Assembly: GCF_022811525.1 (NCBI RefSeq)
Contig: NZ_CP063982.1
Span: 2,232,001-2,296,000, forward strand
DNA from: Orrella daihaiensis
GTDB lineage: Bacteria; Pseudomonadota; Gammaproteobacteria; Burkholderiales; Burkholderiaceae_B
Length of the DNA: 64,000 nt
Direction: 5' to 3'
Part shown: one piece after another, positions 9,653 through 18,475 of the stretch
Layout of the letters: every line of letters starts with the position of its first letter
Numbering within the stretch: position 1 is the first letter of the stretch
Program-made: the position numbers and the translations under genes
The notes under the pieces: generated by a model
Database searches by the model: none
What the model was told of the DNA's origin: nothing
The model's input: the letters and a program-made list of their open reading frames with translations, nothing else

Positions 9653-10687
9653 TTAGTTCTTCTGCTTGGCAGTCTCAAGGATGATGTTAATGAGCTCTTG
9701 ACCATCAAACTTATCCTTGTTTTCAGCAACCCACTCATCCCACACGGGTTTAGCGGCCACAGCGCGGAACTGTTCGAGCTGTTCCGGTGTGTAGACAATT
9801 CCCTCGAGAGTCGCCGCAAACTTTGGCAAATTGACCTTGTCGATGTCCTGATATGCCTTGATCTGAACGTCATAGACCTCAGGCTTCAAGTCCTCAAGCA
9901 ATTTTTTGTACTGCGGGGGCAGCTTCTCATAAGAGGTTTTGCTAAAGACCGTGGGGCAAGAGGAAGTACCAGGTGACATATTGGTGGTGTACCACTTCGA
10001 CACCTCAGGAATCTTGTAGGCCGCTTGAGCGTAGGTGTAAGGGAACGAGGCAGCGTCCATAGAGCCACGTTGCATTGACGTGTAAACCTCGGTAGCCGTC
10101 GTCGTGGTCTTAATAGCACCTAACTTTTCCATGGCATCACCAATACCACCGCCGGCGCGCACACGCATACCTTTCCAGTCTTCAAGGTTCTTAGGTGGCT
10201 TGCCGTTACCCAGGAACTCATACTGAGGCATCATCGCAGCAGCGTAAACCATGGCATTCCAGCGATCCATATCCGCAACTAACGCGGGGTGCTCATGCAA
10301 TTTCATACGGGCCTGCTTGTTCACATCCCAATCACCAAGCGGCAGGAATGGCAGCGAGAACACCATGAATGCTGGGTTTTTACCTGGGTGATAAAAGTTG
10401 CAAAAAGAAGCACCGTCTACGGCACCTAACTTGATTGCATCAAGGTTTTCACGCGCTTTTGAAAACTGTTCACCGTAACCAATCGTGATGGTAAATTTGC
10501 CACCGGTTTCTTCACTGACGCGCTTGGCCAGGTGTTCAATTCCAGCCGTGAATGCACGCGGATTGCCCCACATGGAGTAGCGCCATTCGACCTCTGGGCC
10601 ATCAACATTGGCCGCAGATGCAGAAAAACCAACCGCTGTAAAAGTCATGGCTAAAGCCGACGCTAGCAGTTTCTTGTTAAGTGTCAT
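9653..10687 (-). CDS. dctP: TRAP transporter periplasmic solute-binding protein (DctP type)
   Basis: 344 residues with a clear Sec signal peptide, cleavage expected near residues 24-26 (GFSASA-ANVDGP). The body matches the DctP/TAXI-like fold, with EVYTSMQRGSMDAASF and the helical C-terminus typical of the family. It captures the substrate in the periplasm and delivers it to DctQM. As first gene of the operon it is followed by a stable hairpin, consistent with higher expression than the permeases. The promoter should lie in 10688-10840, opposite the divergent acetolactate-synthase-like gene. Confidence 0.92.
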   Translation of the reverse strand: MTLNKKLLASALAMTFTAVGFSASAANVDGPEVEWRYSMWGNPRAFTAGIEHLAKRVSEETGGKFTITIGYGEQFSKARENLDAIKLGAVDGASFCNFYHPGKNPAFMVFSLPFLPLGDWDVNKQARMKLHEHPALVADMDRWNAMVYAAAMMPQYEFLGNGKPPKNLEDWKGMRVRAGGGIGDAMEKLGAIKTTTTATEVYTSMQRGSMDAASFPYTYAQAAYKIPEVSKWYTTNMSPGTSSCPTVFSKTSYEKLPPQYKKLLEDLKPEVYDVQIKAYQDIDKVNLPKFAATLEGIVYTPEQLEQFRAVAAKPVWDEWVAENKDKFDGQELINIILETAKQKN

Positions 10688-11157
10688 ATTGCCTCTCCCG
10701 TGTGTTGTGCGGCTGCATTACGCAACCCTAGCGTTAACAAATCACAAATCGCTTATCGGCTATTTTTCAGTTGATAGCTCGACAGTTTTTTGCTTGATAA
10801 AACAACCGAATACTACTATTCAGAACAGCCGGTGATTACTGGGGTAATCCCCGTGTAAGCAAATGCGAAGCCCGCCTTTCAAAATGCAAATCCCCCGAGC
10901 GACGCCGTTGGCATATCCTCACTGCTGCCTTACGCGATACGGCGTCATACCCTTGCGCTTGCATGGGCGACATAACCAAATCGGTGAGTCTTTTTCTGGA
11001 TGGTGAATAACGTCGTCGATTCGGCGAGTGACCCAAGCATACGCATGACCTGACAGATAAATATCCACCCAAATGGTCGTTTGGCCGAACACGCCAGCAT
11101 CAAGTAATGCCAATCAACGTTGAATAAGCACCAAAGAACCCCGGGAATTCAGTCAAC
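10688..11157. other. Divergent intergenic region (470 bp) upstream of dctP and the TPP enzyme gene
   Basis: No convincing gene. Two overlapping leftward frames (10919-11113 and 10836-11072) have no recognisable domain. The first contains LSGHAYAWV and TRRIDDVI, which faintly recall the C-terminal end of IS66-type transposases, but the match is too short to name. The region must contain the two divergent promoters. It may be decayed DNA from a lost insertion or gene. Confidence 0.4.
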
Positions 11158-12804
11158 ATGCAGCATAACTACACCTCAAGTCACGCCTTGATAAACGCCC
11201 TGCACCAGGCCGGTATAGACAGAGCTTTTCTAGTACCTGGGGAGAGTTACCTTGGCATACTGGATGCCATGGTGGATTTCCCAAAGTTAGATGTTGTGAC
11301 CTGCCGACACGAAGCAGGCGCTGCATTTATGGCGATCGCGGATGGGCGTCTTACCAACCTTCCCGGTGTAGCGTTGGTTAGTCGAGGGCCTGGCGCATCG
11401 AATGCTGCCATTGCTGTACATACAGCACAACAAGATGCCATTCCCTTTATTCTATTAATCGGACAAATCGCCGAAAAAGACCTCAGGCGGGAAGCATTCC
11501 AAGAAATAGACTACCAAAAGATGTTTGGTGGCATCGCAAAATGGGTATTTGAATGTCGTCACCCAGAACAACTTGGAGAAACAGCTGCCAAGGCTGTGCG
11601 GGTGGCAACGTCGGGCACACCAGGTCCAGTGGTTATCGTATTGCCAGAAGATATCCAACAACAGCCCGTTGCAAAAAATCCTGCACCCTTTGTTCGCTCA
11701 GTCACCGGCACACCGGCAGCGAACACCCTCTCCGAGGTCAGGCAGGCGCTCGCCAATGCGAAACGCCCCTTAATTTTGGCTGGGGGTGTGTTCGAACAGC
11801 CAGGCGGTCGACAAGCCTTGCAATCTTTTGCAGAGTCCTTCAACATCCCTGTGGTTGTCACATTTCGACGCCAGGATCTATTTGATAACACGCATCCGTT
11901 ATACGGCGGCAACATGGGTCTGGCTAACCCGCCAGAGCAAATGGCCCTACTCGAACAGACCGATCTTTTGCTGGCATTGGGCACCCGACTTGGCGATATA
12001 ACCACGCAAAACTACGCTTTTCCCACCTATGCCAGGACAAAGCAAACGTTTTTGCATGCACACCCGGATAGTCGGATCGTCGGCTGGGATACGGCAGCTG
12101 ACTTCCCGCTCGTTTGTGACCCCATCGACTTGGCGGGCAGTCTAGCTGCGGAGGGACCAAAGCAAGTCAGCACTGACCCCACCTGGCTGCAAAGCTGGCA
12201 AACGTTTCGCGAGCAATACATGGAGTGGCCCTCGTTTGAGCAACGTGATGATGGTGTTGAATTCGCTGAAGTTGTCAAAGCCATCAGCGATATGGCCGAT
12301 AAAAACCTGACGATCTGCCTTGATGCTGGCACATTCGCTGCACCCGTATATCGTCATGTGCCTTTCACGCCGGGCAGACGACTCATGTCACCACTTTCAG
12401 GTGCAATGGGCTACGGGACACCAGCCGCCATGGCATGTGCCTTACGTGACCCAACTCGCGAAATTGTCTGCATGGTCGGTGATGGTGGCATGCTCATGAC
12501 TGGTCAGGAAATGATTCTTGCCGTTGAACGAAAGCTGCCGGTTCTGATGGTCGTGTCATCAAACGGGACTTACGGCTCCATCCGCAAACATCAGGAACAA
12601 CACTACCCTGGGCGAATATCTGGCACCAGTCTCTTTAATCCCGATTTTGTGGCGATGGCTAAAAGCTATGGGATGCCCGCCTGGCGCATCGAAACCCAGC
12701 ATCAAATCAGAGAGATAATCAGTCAGGCCAGAGATCACATCCGCAGTCAGTCGGGGCCAGCCCTGATTGATGTGAAGACAAACCTCAAAGCAATCAAGGA
12801 CTGA
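11158..12804 (+). CDS. Thiamine-diphosphate enzyme, acetolactate-synthase-like large subunit
   Basis: 548 residues with the three-domain layout of TPP enzymes: Pyr domain (about 1-170), central domain (about 190-320), PP domain (about 370-548). Seen directly are FLVPGESYLGILDAM, the catalytic glutamate in CRHEAGAAFMAIADG, and the TPP/Mg motif beginning GDGGMLM and ending at SSNGTYG. No small regulatory subunit (ilvN/ilvH) is beside it, and its neighbours are catabolic, so this is more likely a specialised 2-oxo-acid enzyme than the biosynthetic acetolactate synthase. It is convergent with a second TPP enzyme, 10 bp apart. Substrate unknown. Confidence 0.85.
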   Translation: MQHNYTSSHALINALHQAGIDRAFLVPGESYLGILDAMVDFPKLDVVTCRHEAGAAFMAIADGRLTNLPGVALVSRGPGASNAAIAVHTAQQDAIPFILLIGQIAEKDLRREAFQEIDYQKMFGGIAKWVFECRHPEQLGETAAKAVRVATSGTPGPVVIVLPEDIQQQPVAKNPAPFVRSVTGTPAANTLSEVRQALANAKRPLILAGGVFEQPGGRQALQSFAESFNIPVVVTFRRQDLFDNTHPLYGGNMGLANPPEQMALLEQTDLLLALGTRLGDITTQNYAFPTYARTKQTFLHAHPDSRIVGWDTAADFPLVCDPIDLAGSLAAEGPKQVSTDPTWLQSWQTFREQYMEWPSFEQRDDGVEFAEVVKAISDMADKNLTICLDAGTFAAPVYRHVPFTPGRRLMSPLSGAMGYGTPAAMACALRDPTREIVCMVGDGGMLMTGQEMILAVERKLPVLMVVSSNGTYGSIRKHQEQHYPGRISGTSLFNPDFVAMAKSYGMPAWRIETQHQIREIISQARDHIRSQSGPALIDVKTNLKAIKD

Positions 12805-12814
12805 GGTTGACTAC

Positions 12815-14479
12815 TCAATAACCATTGTCGATCACAACTTCAACAAGATTTGGTTTGCCACTAGCAATGGCCTTCTCGATGGCGGGTCTAATGTCGACAC
12901 CATTTTCCACGCGAACGGCATCAATGCCAAATCCATTCGCAATATTGACAAAATCGACCGCCGGGTCTGTCATGTCCATCGCAACAAACTGATCCGTGTG
13001 GCGCATAGCTTGGAGGCGGTCTTTAATAATACGGTAGCTTCGATTATTAAAAATGACATACGTAATCGGAAGTTTGAAGTGTGCTGCAGTCCAAAGGCTT
13101 TGAATACTGTAGAGCGAGCTGCCATCGCCGATGGTCGCCACCACAGGTCGATCAGGCTGACCTAGCGCAACGCCAACCGCACCGGCCATTCCAAACCCTA
13201 AGCCGCCGCTAGTGAGACCAAAAAACGCTAATGAGTCGTTAGCTGGGTACAACTTGTTTAAGGCTGGATTGGTCGTCAAGGTCTCATCAACAACGATGAC
13301 ATTATCGGGTAATGCTTGCACTACTTGCCAAACGGCGTAATCAGGCTGGGTCGGTTGCTGATCAGCACGCTGCTGAATCGCTGACACAAATCGTTGACGA
13401 TTACTCTGCCAATTATTCGTTTGGGCACTGGCGAGCCGACGACTCGCCTCTTCGATTTCCGAGCTAGTCAACTGTCCTTGTAGTATCGGCAGCAGTGCCT
13501 GCAAGGTGTCTGCCACATTGGCATGCACTGCAATTTCAGTCGGATAATTTTTACCGAGCTCCCAGTCACGTTCGGTAATGTGCACAACCGGCATGCCATC
13601 AGGCAGTGGCTCAACATCAGCCTTGGGAGACATTCGAAGTAAATCACCCCCTAAACAAATCAGCAAATCATAGGCTGACAAAGTCTCGCGCACCTTATGT
13701 TGATTACGCGTGATGTCGCCCATGTTGGCTGGATGATTGGCCGGGAAGCGAGTGTTATAGGGTACCGACTCAAGATAAACCGGGGCTCCGATTAACTCAG
13801 CAAGTTTGCCTGCCTGTTCAAAACAGTCATAGCGCGCCAACTCTTGGCCCGCCAAAATCACTGGACGTTTTGCCTGCCGCAAGCGATTGGCCAATAGCTC
13901 AAGCCATTGTTCATTGGGTCTTGTACGACTATGAACAGCAGTTGGCTGACCCAAATCCATTTCAACCGTTTCATCGAGAATGCTACCTGGCAAACTGATG
14001 AAGACTGGACCACACGGGGGAGTGAGTGCAATCTTGGCTGCTCGATGGACTATACGTGGCAAGTCTTCGGCCCGCTCAACTTCCACGGCCCACTTGACCA
14101 ATGGATCAGCCAGACGGACCAGCGGCTCGTATAGCAGGGGTTCTGTCAATCCATAACCTTGCTCATATTGCCCCGCCGTTACGATAATCGGCGAATTATT
14201 GAACTTTGCCGTGTAGAGCGCCCCCATTGCATGGCCCAGGCCAGGCGCACAGTGCAAATTACACGCTGTGAGACGGCCGGTTGCCCGCGAAAAACCGTCA
14301 GCCATGCCCAACACAATACTTTCTTGCAGACCCAGCACGTATTTCAATTGCGGATACTGGGGAACAACTTCCATAAGTGGCAACTCGGTGGTGCCCGGAT
14401 TACCAAAAAGATGGGTGACGCCCTCTTGGATCAACAACTCCAAAAAAGCTGCGCGACCAGTATAGGTATGAATGCTCAT
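12815..14479 (-). CDS. Thiamine-diphosphate enzyme, benzoylformate-decarboxylase-like
   Basis: 554 residues from the ATG at 14479. This start is preceded by GGAA and begins MSIHTYTGRAAFLELLIQEG, the usual family N-terminus; a longer frame to 14536 adds 19 residues with no family character. Motifs: FGNPGTTELPLMEVV and the glutamate in GLQESIVLGMADG (Pyr domain), and GDGSSLYSIQSLWTAA ... FNNRSYRI (PP domain). The GNPGTTELP block resembles benzoylformate decarboxylase (MdlC) more than acetolactate synthase. The enzyme probably decarboxylates a 2-oxo acid, but no mandelate genes are near. The SDR gene at 14674 is divergent, with a shared 194 bp promoter region. Confidence 0.82.
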   Translation of the reverse strand: MSIHTYTGRAAFLELLIQEGVTHLFGNPGTTELPLMEVVPQYPQLKYVLGLQESIVLGMADGFSRATGRLTACNLHCAPGLGHAMGALYTAKFNNSPIIVTAGQYEQGYGLTEPLLYEPLVRLADPLVKWAVEVERAEDLPRIVHRAAKIALTPPCGPVFISLPGSILDETVEMDLGQPTAVHSRTRPNEQWLELLANRLRQAKRPVILAGQELARYDCFEQAGKLAELIGAPVYLESVPYNTRFPANHPANMGDITRNQHKVRETLSAYDLLICLGGDLLRMSPKADVEPLPDGMPVVHITERDWELGKNYPTEIAVHANVADTLQALLPILQGQLTSSEIEEASRRLASAQTNNWQSNRQRFVSAIQQRADQQPTQPDYAVWQVVQALPDNVIVVDETLTTNPALNKLYPANDSLAFFGLTSGGLGFGMAGAVGVALGQPDRPVVATIGDGSSLYSIQSLWTAAHFKLPITYVIFNNRSYRIIKDRLQAMRHTDQFVAMDMTDPAVDFVNIANGFGIDAVRVENGVDIRPAIEKAIASGKPNLVEVVIDNGY

Positions 14480-14605
14480 GATGTATGGGTTCCAAATAAT
14501 CAAAAACGTGCGCGTCTGAACTACACTGCAACACAAATCGCAGGGAATTCAAACTTGCCTTACCGCGATGCCCTGTAAAACAAAAATTTTTATTAGCCTA
14601 TACAA

Positions 14606-14632
14606 CGGCGTGGTATTTGCAAAGCCACGCCG
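14606..14632. promoter_or_regulatory. Inverted repeat in the divergent promoter region
   Basis: CGGCGTGG at 14606-14613 and CCACGCCG at 14625-14632, a perfect 8 bp dyad with an 11 bp spacer. It lies between the TPP enzyme gene (leftward) and the SDR gene (rightward, 42 bp downstream). It may be an operator for both genes or a leader hairpin of the SDR mRNA. Confidence 0.45.
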
Positions 14633-14673
14633 ACAAACAAAGTAGCAACGAAGAACCTAGGGGAGCGATACAG

Positions 14674-15456
14674 ATGCATATTTCACTGGAAAATAGGGTC
14701 GCATTGATTACGGGTGGCAGCCAAGGTCTGGGTAAAGCCATGGCCGAGCGTTTTGCCGCTTCTGGCGCTGATGTCGTTTTATTAGCTCGCCGTCAAGCAC
14801 TGCTTGACGAGGTGTCAGCAAGCATTGCGAAACAAACCGGCAAAAAAATCAGAGGTTATTCCTGTGATGTAAGCGACATCGCTCAAATTGAAGCCACATG
14901 GAAATTGGTGCAGGCTGAGTTCGGGAAAGTCGATATCCTTGTAAACAACGCTGGAGCATCCGCAAGACATCCTATAGATACTTTGAGCATCGACAAGCTG
15001 CAGGCCGATTTTGACATGAAGGTCAAATCAGCCCTCAGGCTCGTTCAATTGGCTGTACCCTCCATGAAGGCTCAAAAATGGGGGCGGATTATCAACGTAG
15101 TCAACATTGGCGCTAAAGCGCCTGCAGCGGGAACCGCCCCAACCACGATGAGCCGAGCTGCCGGTATTGCCATGACCAAGGTGATGGCCGGAGAGTTTGC
15201 ACCGGAGAACATCTTGGTCAACGCACTGTGTGTGGGGCAGATCATGTCCGAGCAATGGGTGGGGTATCACCAACGAGACAATCCTGACATGCCATTTGAT
15301 GAATATGTTGCAATGCGTGGCAAACCACTCCCCATGGGACGCATTGGCCAAGCAGAAGAATTTGCCAACGTCGCATGCTTTCTGGCATCAGACGCAGCTT
15401 CTTATGTCACCGGCGTTGCCATCAACGTTGATGGTGGGTTAAGTCCAGTGCCATAA
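14674..15456 (+). CDS. SDR-family protein lacking the usual catalytic triad
   Basis: 260 residues from the ATG at 14674, preceded by AGGGGAG; a longer frame from 14617 adds only 19 non-conserved residues. The Rossmann motif ITGGSQGLGKAMAERF and the NNAGAS motif are intact, so it should bind NAD(P). Where an SDR normally has Tyr-x-x-x-Lys, this protein reads T157-T-M-S-R161, and the region expected to carry the catalytic Ser reads VVNIGAKAP. It may be an atypical oxidoreductase, or a protein with another role. The neighbours (TPP enzyme, VOC protein) suggest a small catabolic cluster of unknown substrate. Confidence 0.85.
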   Translation: MHISLENRVALITGGSQGLGKAMAERFAASGADVVLLARRQALLDEVSASIAKQTGKKIRGYSCDVSDIAQIEATWKLVQAEFGKVDILVNNAGASARHPIDTLSIDKLQADFDMKVKSALRLVQLAVPSMKAQKWGRIINVVNIGAKAPAAGTAPTTMSRAAGIAMTKVMAGEFAPENILVNALCVGQIMSEQWVGYHQRDNPDMPFDEYVAMRGKPLPMGRIGQAEEFANVACFLASDAASYVTGVAINVDGGLSPVP

Positions 15457-15630
15457 ACAAAAAAGAGCGTTAACACTATTTATCCAGGGAGCCCCAGCCA
15501 ATGCAAGGTGAGCTTACGCACCCAAGTTACCGGATTCGATTTATCGTAAACGCACAGGTCAAGGCATAGCATTTCTGCTCTCACTCTTCTGAATCTACCG
15601 CCAGGACAATGAAATTGACGGGAAACAAGC

Positions 15631-16062
15631 ATGAAATTACGCACGGGTGATCCCTGGATGAGCGCGAAAGACTACGCGAAGACCCTCTGCGGGCTCTCAT
15701 TAAACTTGATCGTTAAAGACGTTGACGAGTCGGTACGGTTTGCAAAATCAGTGCTTCAAGCCCACGCGATCTATACGGACCCTGATTTTGCTGTCATGCA
15801 GGTGCACCAAACACAGTGGATGTTGCATGCCGACCACTGCTATGACCAGCACCCCATGGCTAAATTATTGTCTGCAAACGGCAACCGCGGCTGTGGGATA
15901 GAGATTAGGCTACACGGACTGGATCCTGACGAAGCCGAAAGTCGAGCTGCGGAATTTGGCTATACCGTTTTAAGTGAGGCCCAAGACAAGCGGCATGGTG
16001 TTCGGGAAACCTACCTAACGGATCGGGACGGTTACGTATGGGTGCCAGATATAGCCATATAG
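15631..16062 (+). CDS. VOC-superfamily (glyoxalase/dioxygenase fold) protein
   Basis: 143 residues with one VOC domain from about residue 20 to the end: LSLNLIVKDVDESVRFAKSVLQAHAIYTDPDFAVMQVHQTQWMLHAD, and near the C-terminus VRETYLTDRDGYVWVPDIAI, the usual last strand. Candidate metal ligands include H71 in the MLHAD segment and Glu in RETY. Members include glyoxalases, fosfomycin-resistance enzymes and extradiol dioxygenases; the substrate cannot be told from sequence. It follows the SDR gene by 174 bp on the same strand and may be co-transcribed. Confidence 0.8.
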   Translation: MKLRTGDPWMSAKDYAKTLCGLSLNLIVKDVDESVRFAKSVLQAHAIYTDPDFAVMQVHQTQWMLHADHCYDQHPMAKLLSANGNRGCGIEIRLHGLDPDEAESRAAEFGYTVLSEAQDKRHGVRETYLTDRDGYVWVPDIAI

Positions 16063-16304
16063 ATATCCACCAAACCGAGATTGTTGGCATCGCATTTCGC
16101 CCGAACCGTCTCGTCAAGGATCCAACCGGAACGCCGCACGGCGAGGTGAAAAATCCTAGTCAACGTGAGCTGTTTGGAGCGCGTTTCTGAGGTAGGTCCA
16201 GCAGGATGGCTGCCCGGCTCATTGCCACTCCTGTCGAGCACTTTTCGCTTGATGAGTGTGTTGAACCATTTTGAGGGGAAAGTTTTCGCTGATATTGACC
16301 CTGA

Positions 16305-16721
16305 CTAATCCGATGAAGGCACCGCCCGTGCTCGAGTGGCGAAGACTTCAACACCAACGCCCTCACAATCGTCATAGACGTCAGGCTTCTCGGTGGAGAC
16401 CCGGGCACCGAGAACCAAGTCATGTTGAAGCAGCCGATTGACGAGTTCATCGCAGAGGGTTTCTTGCAGTTGGATATGACCCTTGGAGACAATATCTGTA
16501 ATTGTTTCGCGCACAAAATCGTAGTCGAGCACTTCGGTCAATTCATCGGCTCTGGGTGTGGTCTTTTTGAGTGAAACGTATAGATCGACATTGACGATAA
16601 CCCTTTGGGGGGCTTGTTTTTCGAAGGCGTGAACGCCAATGTTCATGTTGATTGCAATATTACGTAAAAATATGCGCCGAACGGTTGTTATCGGCATATC
16701 TAAAAATTCAGCTAACTGCAT
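16305..16721 (-). CDS. folB: Dihydroneopterin aldolase FolB
   Basis: 138 residues, FolB fold. It contains RRIFLRNIAINMNIGVHAFEKQAPQRVIVNVDLYV, the family N-terminal strand with the conserved GVHxxEK motif, and later VLDYDFVRETI. FolB converts dihydroneopterin to hydroxymethyl-dihydropterin in folate synthesis. Compared with typical FolB it has about ten extra residues before RRIF, so the real start may be the internal ATG at residue 9 (MPITTVRR); neither has a strong ribosome site. It follows the SDR gene by 35 bp and is probably in the same operon. Confidence 0.9.
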   Translation of the reverse strand: MQLAEFLDMPITTVRRIFLRNIAINMNIGVHAFEKQAPQRVIVNVDLYVSLKKTTPRADELTEVLDYDFVRETITDIVSKGHIQLQETLCDELVNRLLQHDLVLGARVSTEKPDVYDDCEGVGVEVFATRARAVPSSD

Positions 16722-16756
16722 GATGTGACCTATCAGTAAAGAGCAGGCGCTTGAGC

Positions 16757-17554
16757 CTACCCGGTTAAAAACATGACATCACGATCCGACGGCTGCAAGT
16801 GTTGCCCGCCATCAACGTAAAGCGTTGTGCCTGTGATGGCATGCGCGCTAGCGAGGTATACGACGGCCGCACCAATATCGGACGGTGTTGATGATCGGCC
16901 CAAGGGTGTTTGTTGATGGGCCTGAACAAAGGACTCATCGGTTTGATCGCCTGAAACGAGCGTGATGCCAGGCCCAAGACCCACCACCCGGGTTTGCGGC
17001 GCCAATGCTTGCGCCAGTAAGCGGGTGGCTTCAAGCAGCGCTGCCTTGGAGAGGGTGTAGGACAAGAAGTCAGGGTTAGGATTGATTAACTTTTGATCAA
17101 GTAAGTTAATGGCAACGGCTGGTTGGGGGAAAGCATATCGGCTCTCTACCCGAAGTTGATGCAAAGCATGGGTCAGTGAAATTGCCGCAGCAACATTAAT
17201 GGCCATGTGCCGTTGTAGCTGTTCATAAGTAAAGCTGCTGGCGTTGTCATATTCGAACAGCGAAGCATTATTGACCAAACAGCTCGGCTCTCCCAGTGTG
17301 CTGGCACATTGACCGATGACGCGGTTGACATCGACTTGGTTAGCCAAATCGGCGGCAATCAGGCAGGTACGGCGTCCCAAATTTTGTATCTCAGCAGCTG
17401 TATGTTCGGCCTCTTTACGGGAACTGCTGTAATGAATGGCTACATCCCAACCAGCGCGAGCCAAGTCTAAAGCGATTTGCCGACCGAGACGTTTGGCGCC
17501 ACCGGTCACCAGTGCAACATGAGGCAAAGTTGATTCAGACAAAACGGACTCCAC
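16757..17554 (-). CDS. SDR-family reductase, pteridine-reductase/FolM-like
   Basis: 265 residues if the GTG at 17554 is used; a TTG at 17542 preceded by GGAG is an equally good start giving 261. The motifs are TGGAKRLGRQIALDLARAGWDVAIHY (NADP-binding, with the Arg typical of pteridine reductases), NNASLF, and YTLSKAAL (active-site Tyr and Lys present). The pairing with folB suggests it reduces dihydropterin, dihydromonapterin or dihydrofolate in tetrahydropterin synthesis. Substrate is inferred from context. Confidence 0.78.
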   Translation of the reverse strand: MESVLSESTLPHVALVTGGAKRLGRQIALDLARAGWDVAIHYSSSRKEAEHTAAEIQNLGRRTCLIAADLANQVDVNRVIGQCASTLGEPSCLVNNASLFEYDNASSFTYEQLQRHMAINVAAAISLTHALHQLRVESRYAFPQPAVAINLLDQKLINPNPDFLSYTLSKAALLEATRLLAQALAPQTRVVGLGPGITLVSGDQTDESFVQAHQQTPLGRSSTPSDIGAAVVYLASAHAITGTTLYVDGGQHLQPSDRDVMFLTG

Positions 17555-17740
17555 GAAAAATTAGTGGTGGACTAATTAATAGCCGGCATTCGATATTAAC
17601 GCGCCATCAGCTAACCTTGGATTCACTCAAAGTGGGTCAGCATCACTATGTTGACAAATCGAGGCCTGAGCAGAATTCCGGATAAGACTTTAGTTTGGAC
17701 ATGGCAGGTTGACGCGTGTCGCACTCAAAGAACGCTAGCT

Positions 17741-18017
17741 AGAGATGTGAAAATTAAACCATACATTTCAACGGGTTAAATCACCCTTACCGCGGTGTAT
17801 GGCAAAGTGTGTAAACAAAAAGTGGTTCAACTATTCGATAACAATTTGAAACGGGCTGCCATTTCTCGTTTGCTCTTTCGAAGCAATTCTATCTCGAATA
17901 GTGTCGGCGTCCGAGGTGTTTGTAGGTATCAAGCCTCTGATTGAGTAAGGCAGTCGAAGGCGTGATCGAACCGGTCTTCCCACCATATTTCGAGATCTTT
18001 GCCATCTTTGCTCCTTG
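17741..18017. repeat. Diverged direct repeat, copy 1 (outer end of element 1)
   Basis: About 275 bp alignable with 19699-19977 on the same strand. Both begin with AGAGA, share GGCAAAGTGTGTAA, and carry the small ORF on the minus strand. Divergence is clear but modest, with a few single-base indels. In copy 2 the repeat starts at the very next base after the tRNA-Lys fragment. Confidence 0.85.
17827..18005 (-). pseudogene. Frameshifted copy of the 59-residue small ORF
   Basis: Starts MAKISKYGGKTGSITPSTALLNQRLDT, matching the intact copy at 19786-19965. One base is missing where the intact copy has the Ala codon GCA (reads TA before CAAACACCTCG). The correct frame then resumes as QTPRTPTLFEIELLRKSKREMAARFKLLSN before a TGA at 17827. 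With the base restored the gene has exactly the length of the other copy. The 91-residue frame seen at 17831-18106 is an out-of-frame artefact of this deletion. Confidence 0.75.
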
Positions 18018-18112
18018 ACTCTACAAATTGCTGCAACACAGTAAACATCGCCTATCTTTATCAACAAGGCTCCACAGATTCGAAGGCAGCCAGCCTGATA
18101 AACCATTCGTTA

Positions 18113-18475
18113 CTACGATGCCATCAAAGACACACTGGCGCTTAGTTCAATCCATGGCGCTGAAAACCTGCGGCCATCGCGCAGTAGCAGGCCAGCGGAC
18201 TCGAGCACCGAAACATCTTGGTGGACGTTTTTGTAGTCACGGTTCAGCGCAGCTGCAAGTTGCTTCACATTCTCCGCACCATGCTGATGCACATATTTGA
18301 GCAATTCGAGACGACGCAATGAAAGTGTCTCAAGCAAGGTTTGAAGATCTAGAAAGGTGACGTGTGTTTCATTGACTTTTTTGCCCGACGCCGCTCGATT
18401 CCAAGCGTTTGTAAAACGCCTGCCCATGTCAGAAATGTTGCTGACGTGCACCGTAACCTTACTTGCCTTTTGCAT
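18113..18475 (-). CDS. TumA-type (HVO_A0114-like) winged-helix antitoxin/regulator
   Basis: 120 residues from the ATG at 18475, preceded by GAAGGGG. The C-terminal half is a winged-helix DNA-binding domain: LLETLSLRRLELLKYVHQHGAENVKQLAAALNRDYKNVHQDVSVLESAGLL. This matches the DNA-binding antitoxin that accompanies TumE-family toxins. Directly upstream, overlapping its start, lies the remnant of such a toxin gene, in the expected order. With the toxin broken, this gene may be an orphan repressor or antitoxin. The family name comes from recognition of the domain plus context. Confidence 0.7.
   Translation of the reverse strand: MQKASKVTVHVSNISDMGRRFTNAWNRAASGKKVNETHVTFLDLQTLLETLSLRRLELLKYVHQHGAENVKQLAAALNRDYKNVHQDVSVLESAGLLLRDGRRFSAPWIELSASVSLMAS

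Noticed and set aside
10836..11113. Two overlapping minus-strand ORFs of 78 and 64 residues, one faintly like an IS66 transposase end
   Set aside because: No start with a ribosome site, no family recognised, similarity limited to a few residues; no inverted repeats of an insertion sequence found.
17831..18106. 91-residue minus-strand ORF
   Set aside because: It joins pieces in different frames of the small-ORF homologue; the single-base deletion shown by comparison with 19786-19965 explains it.
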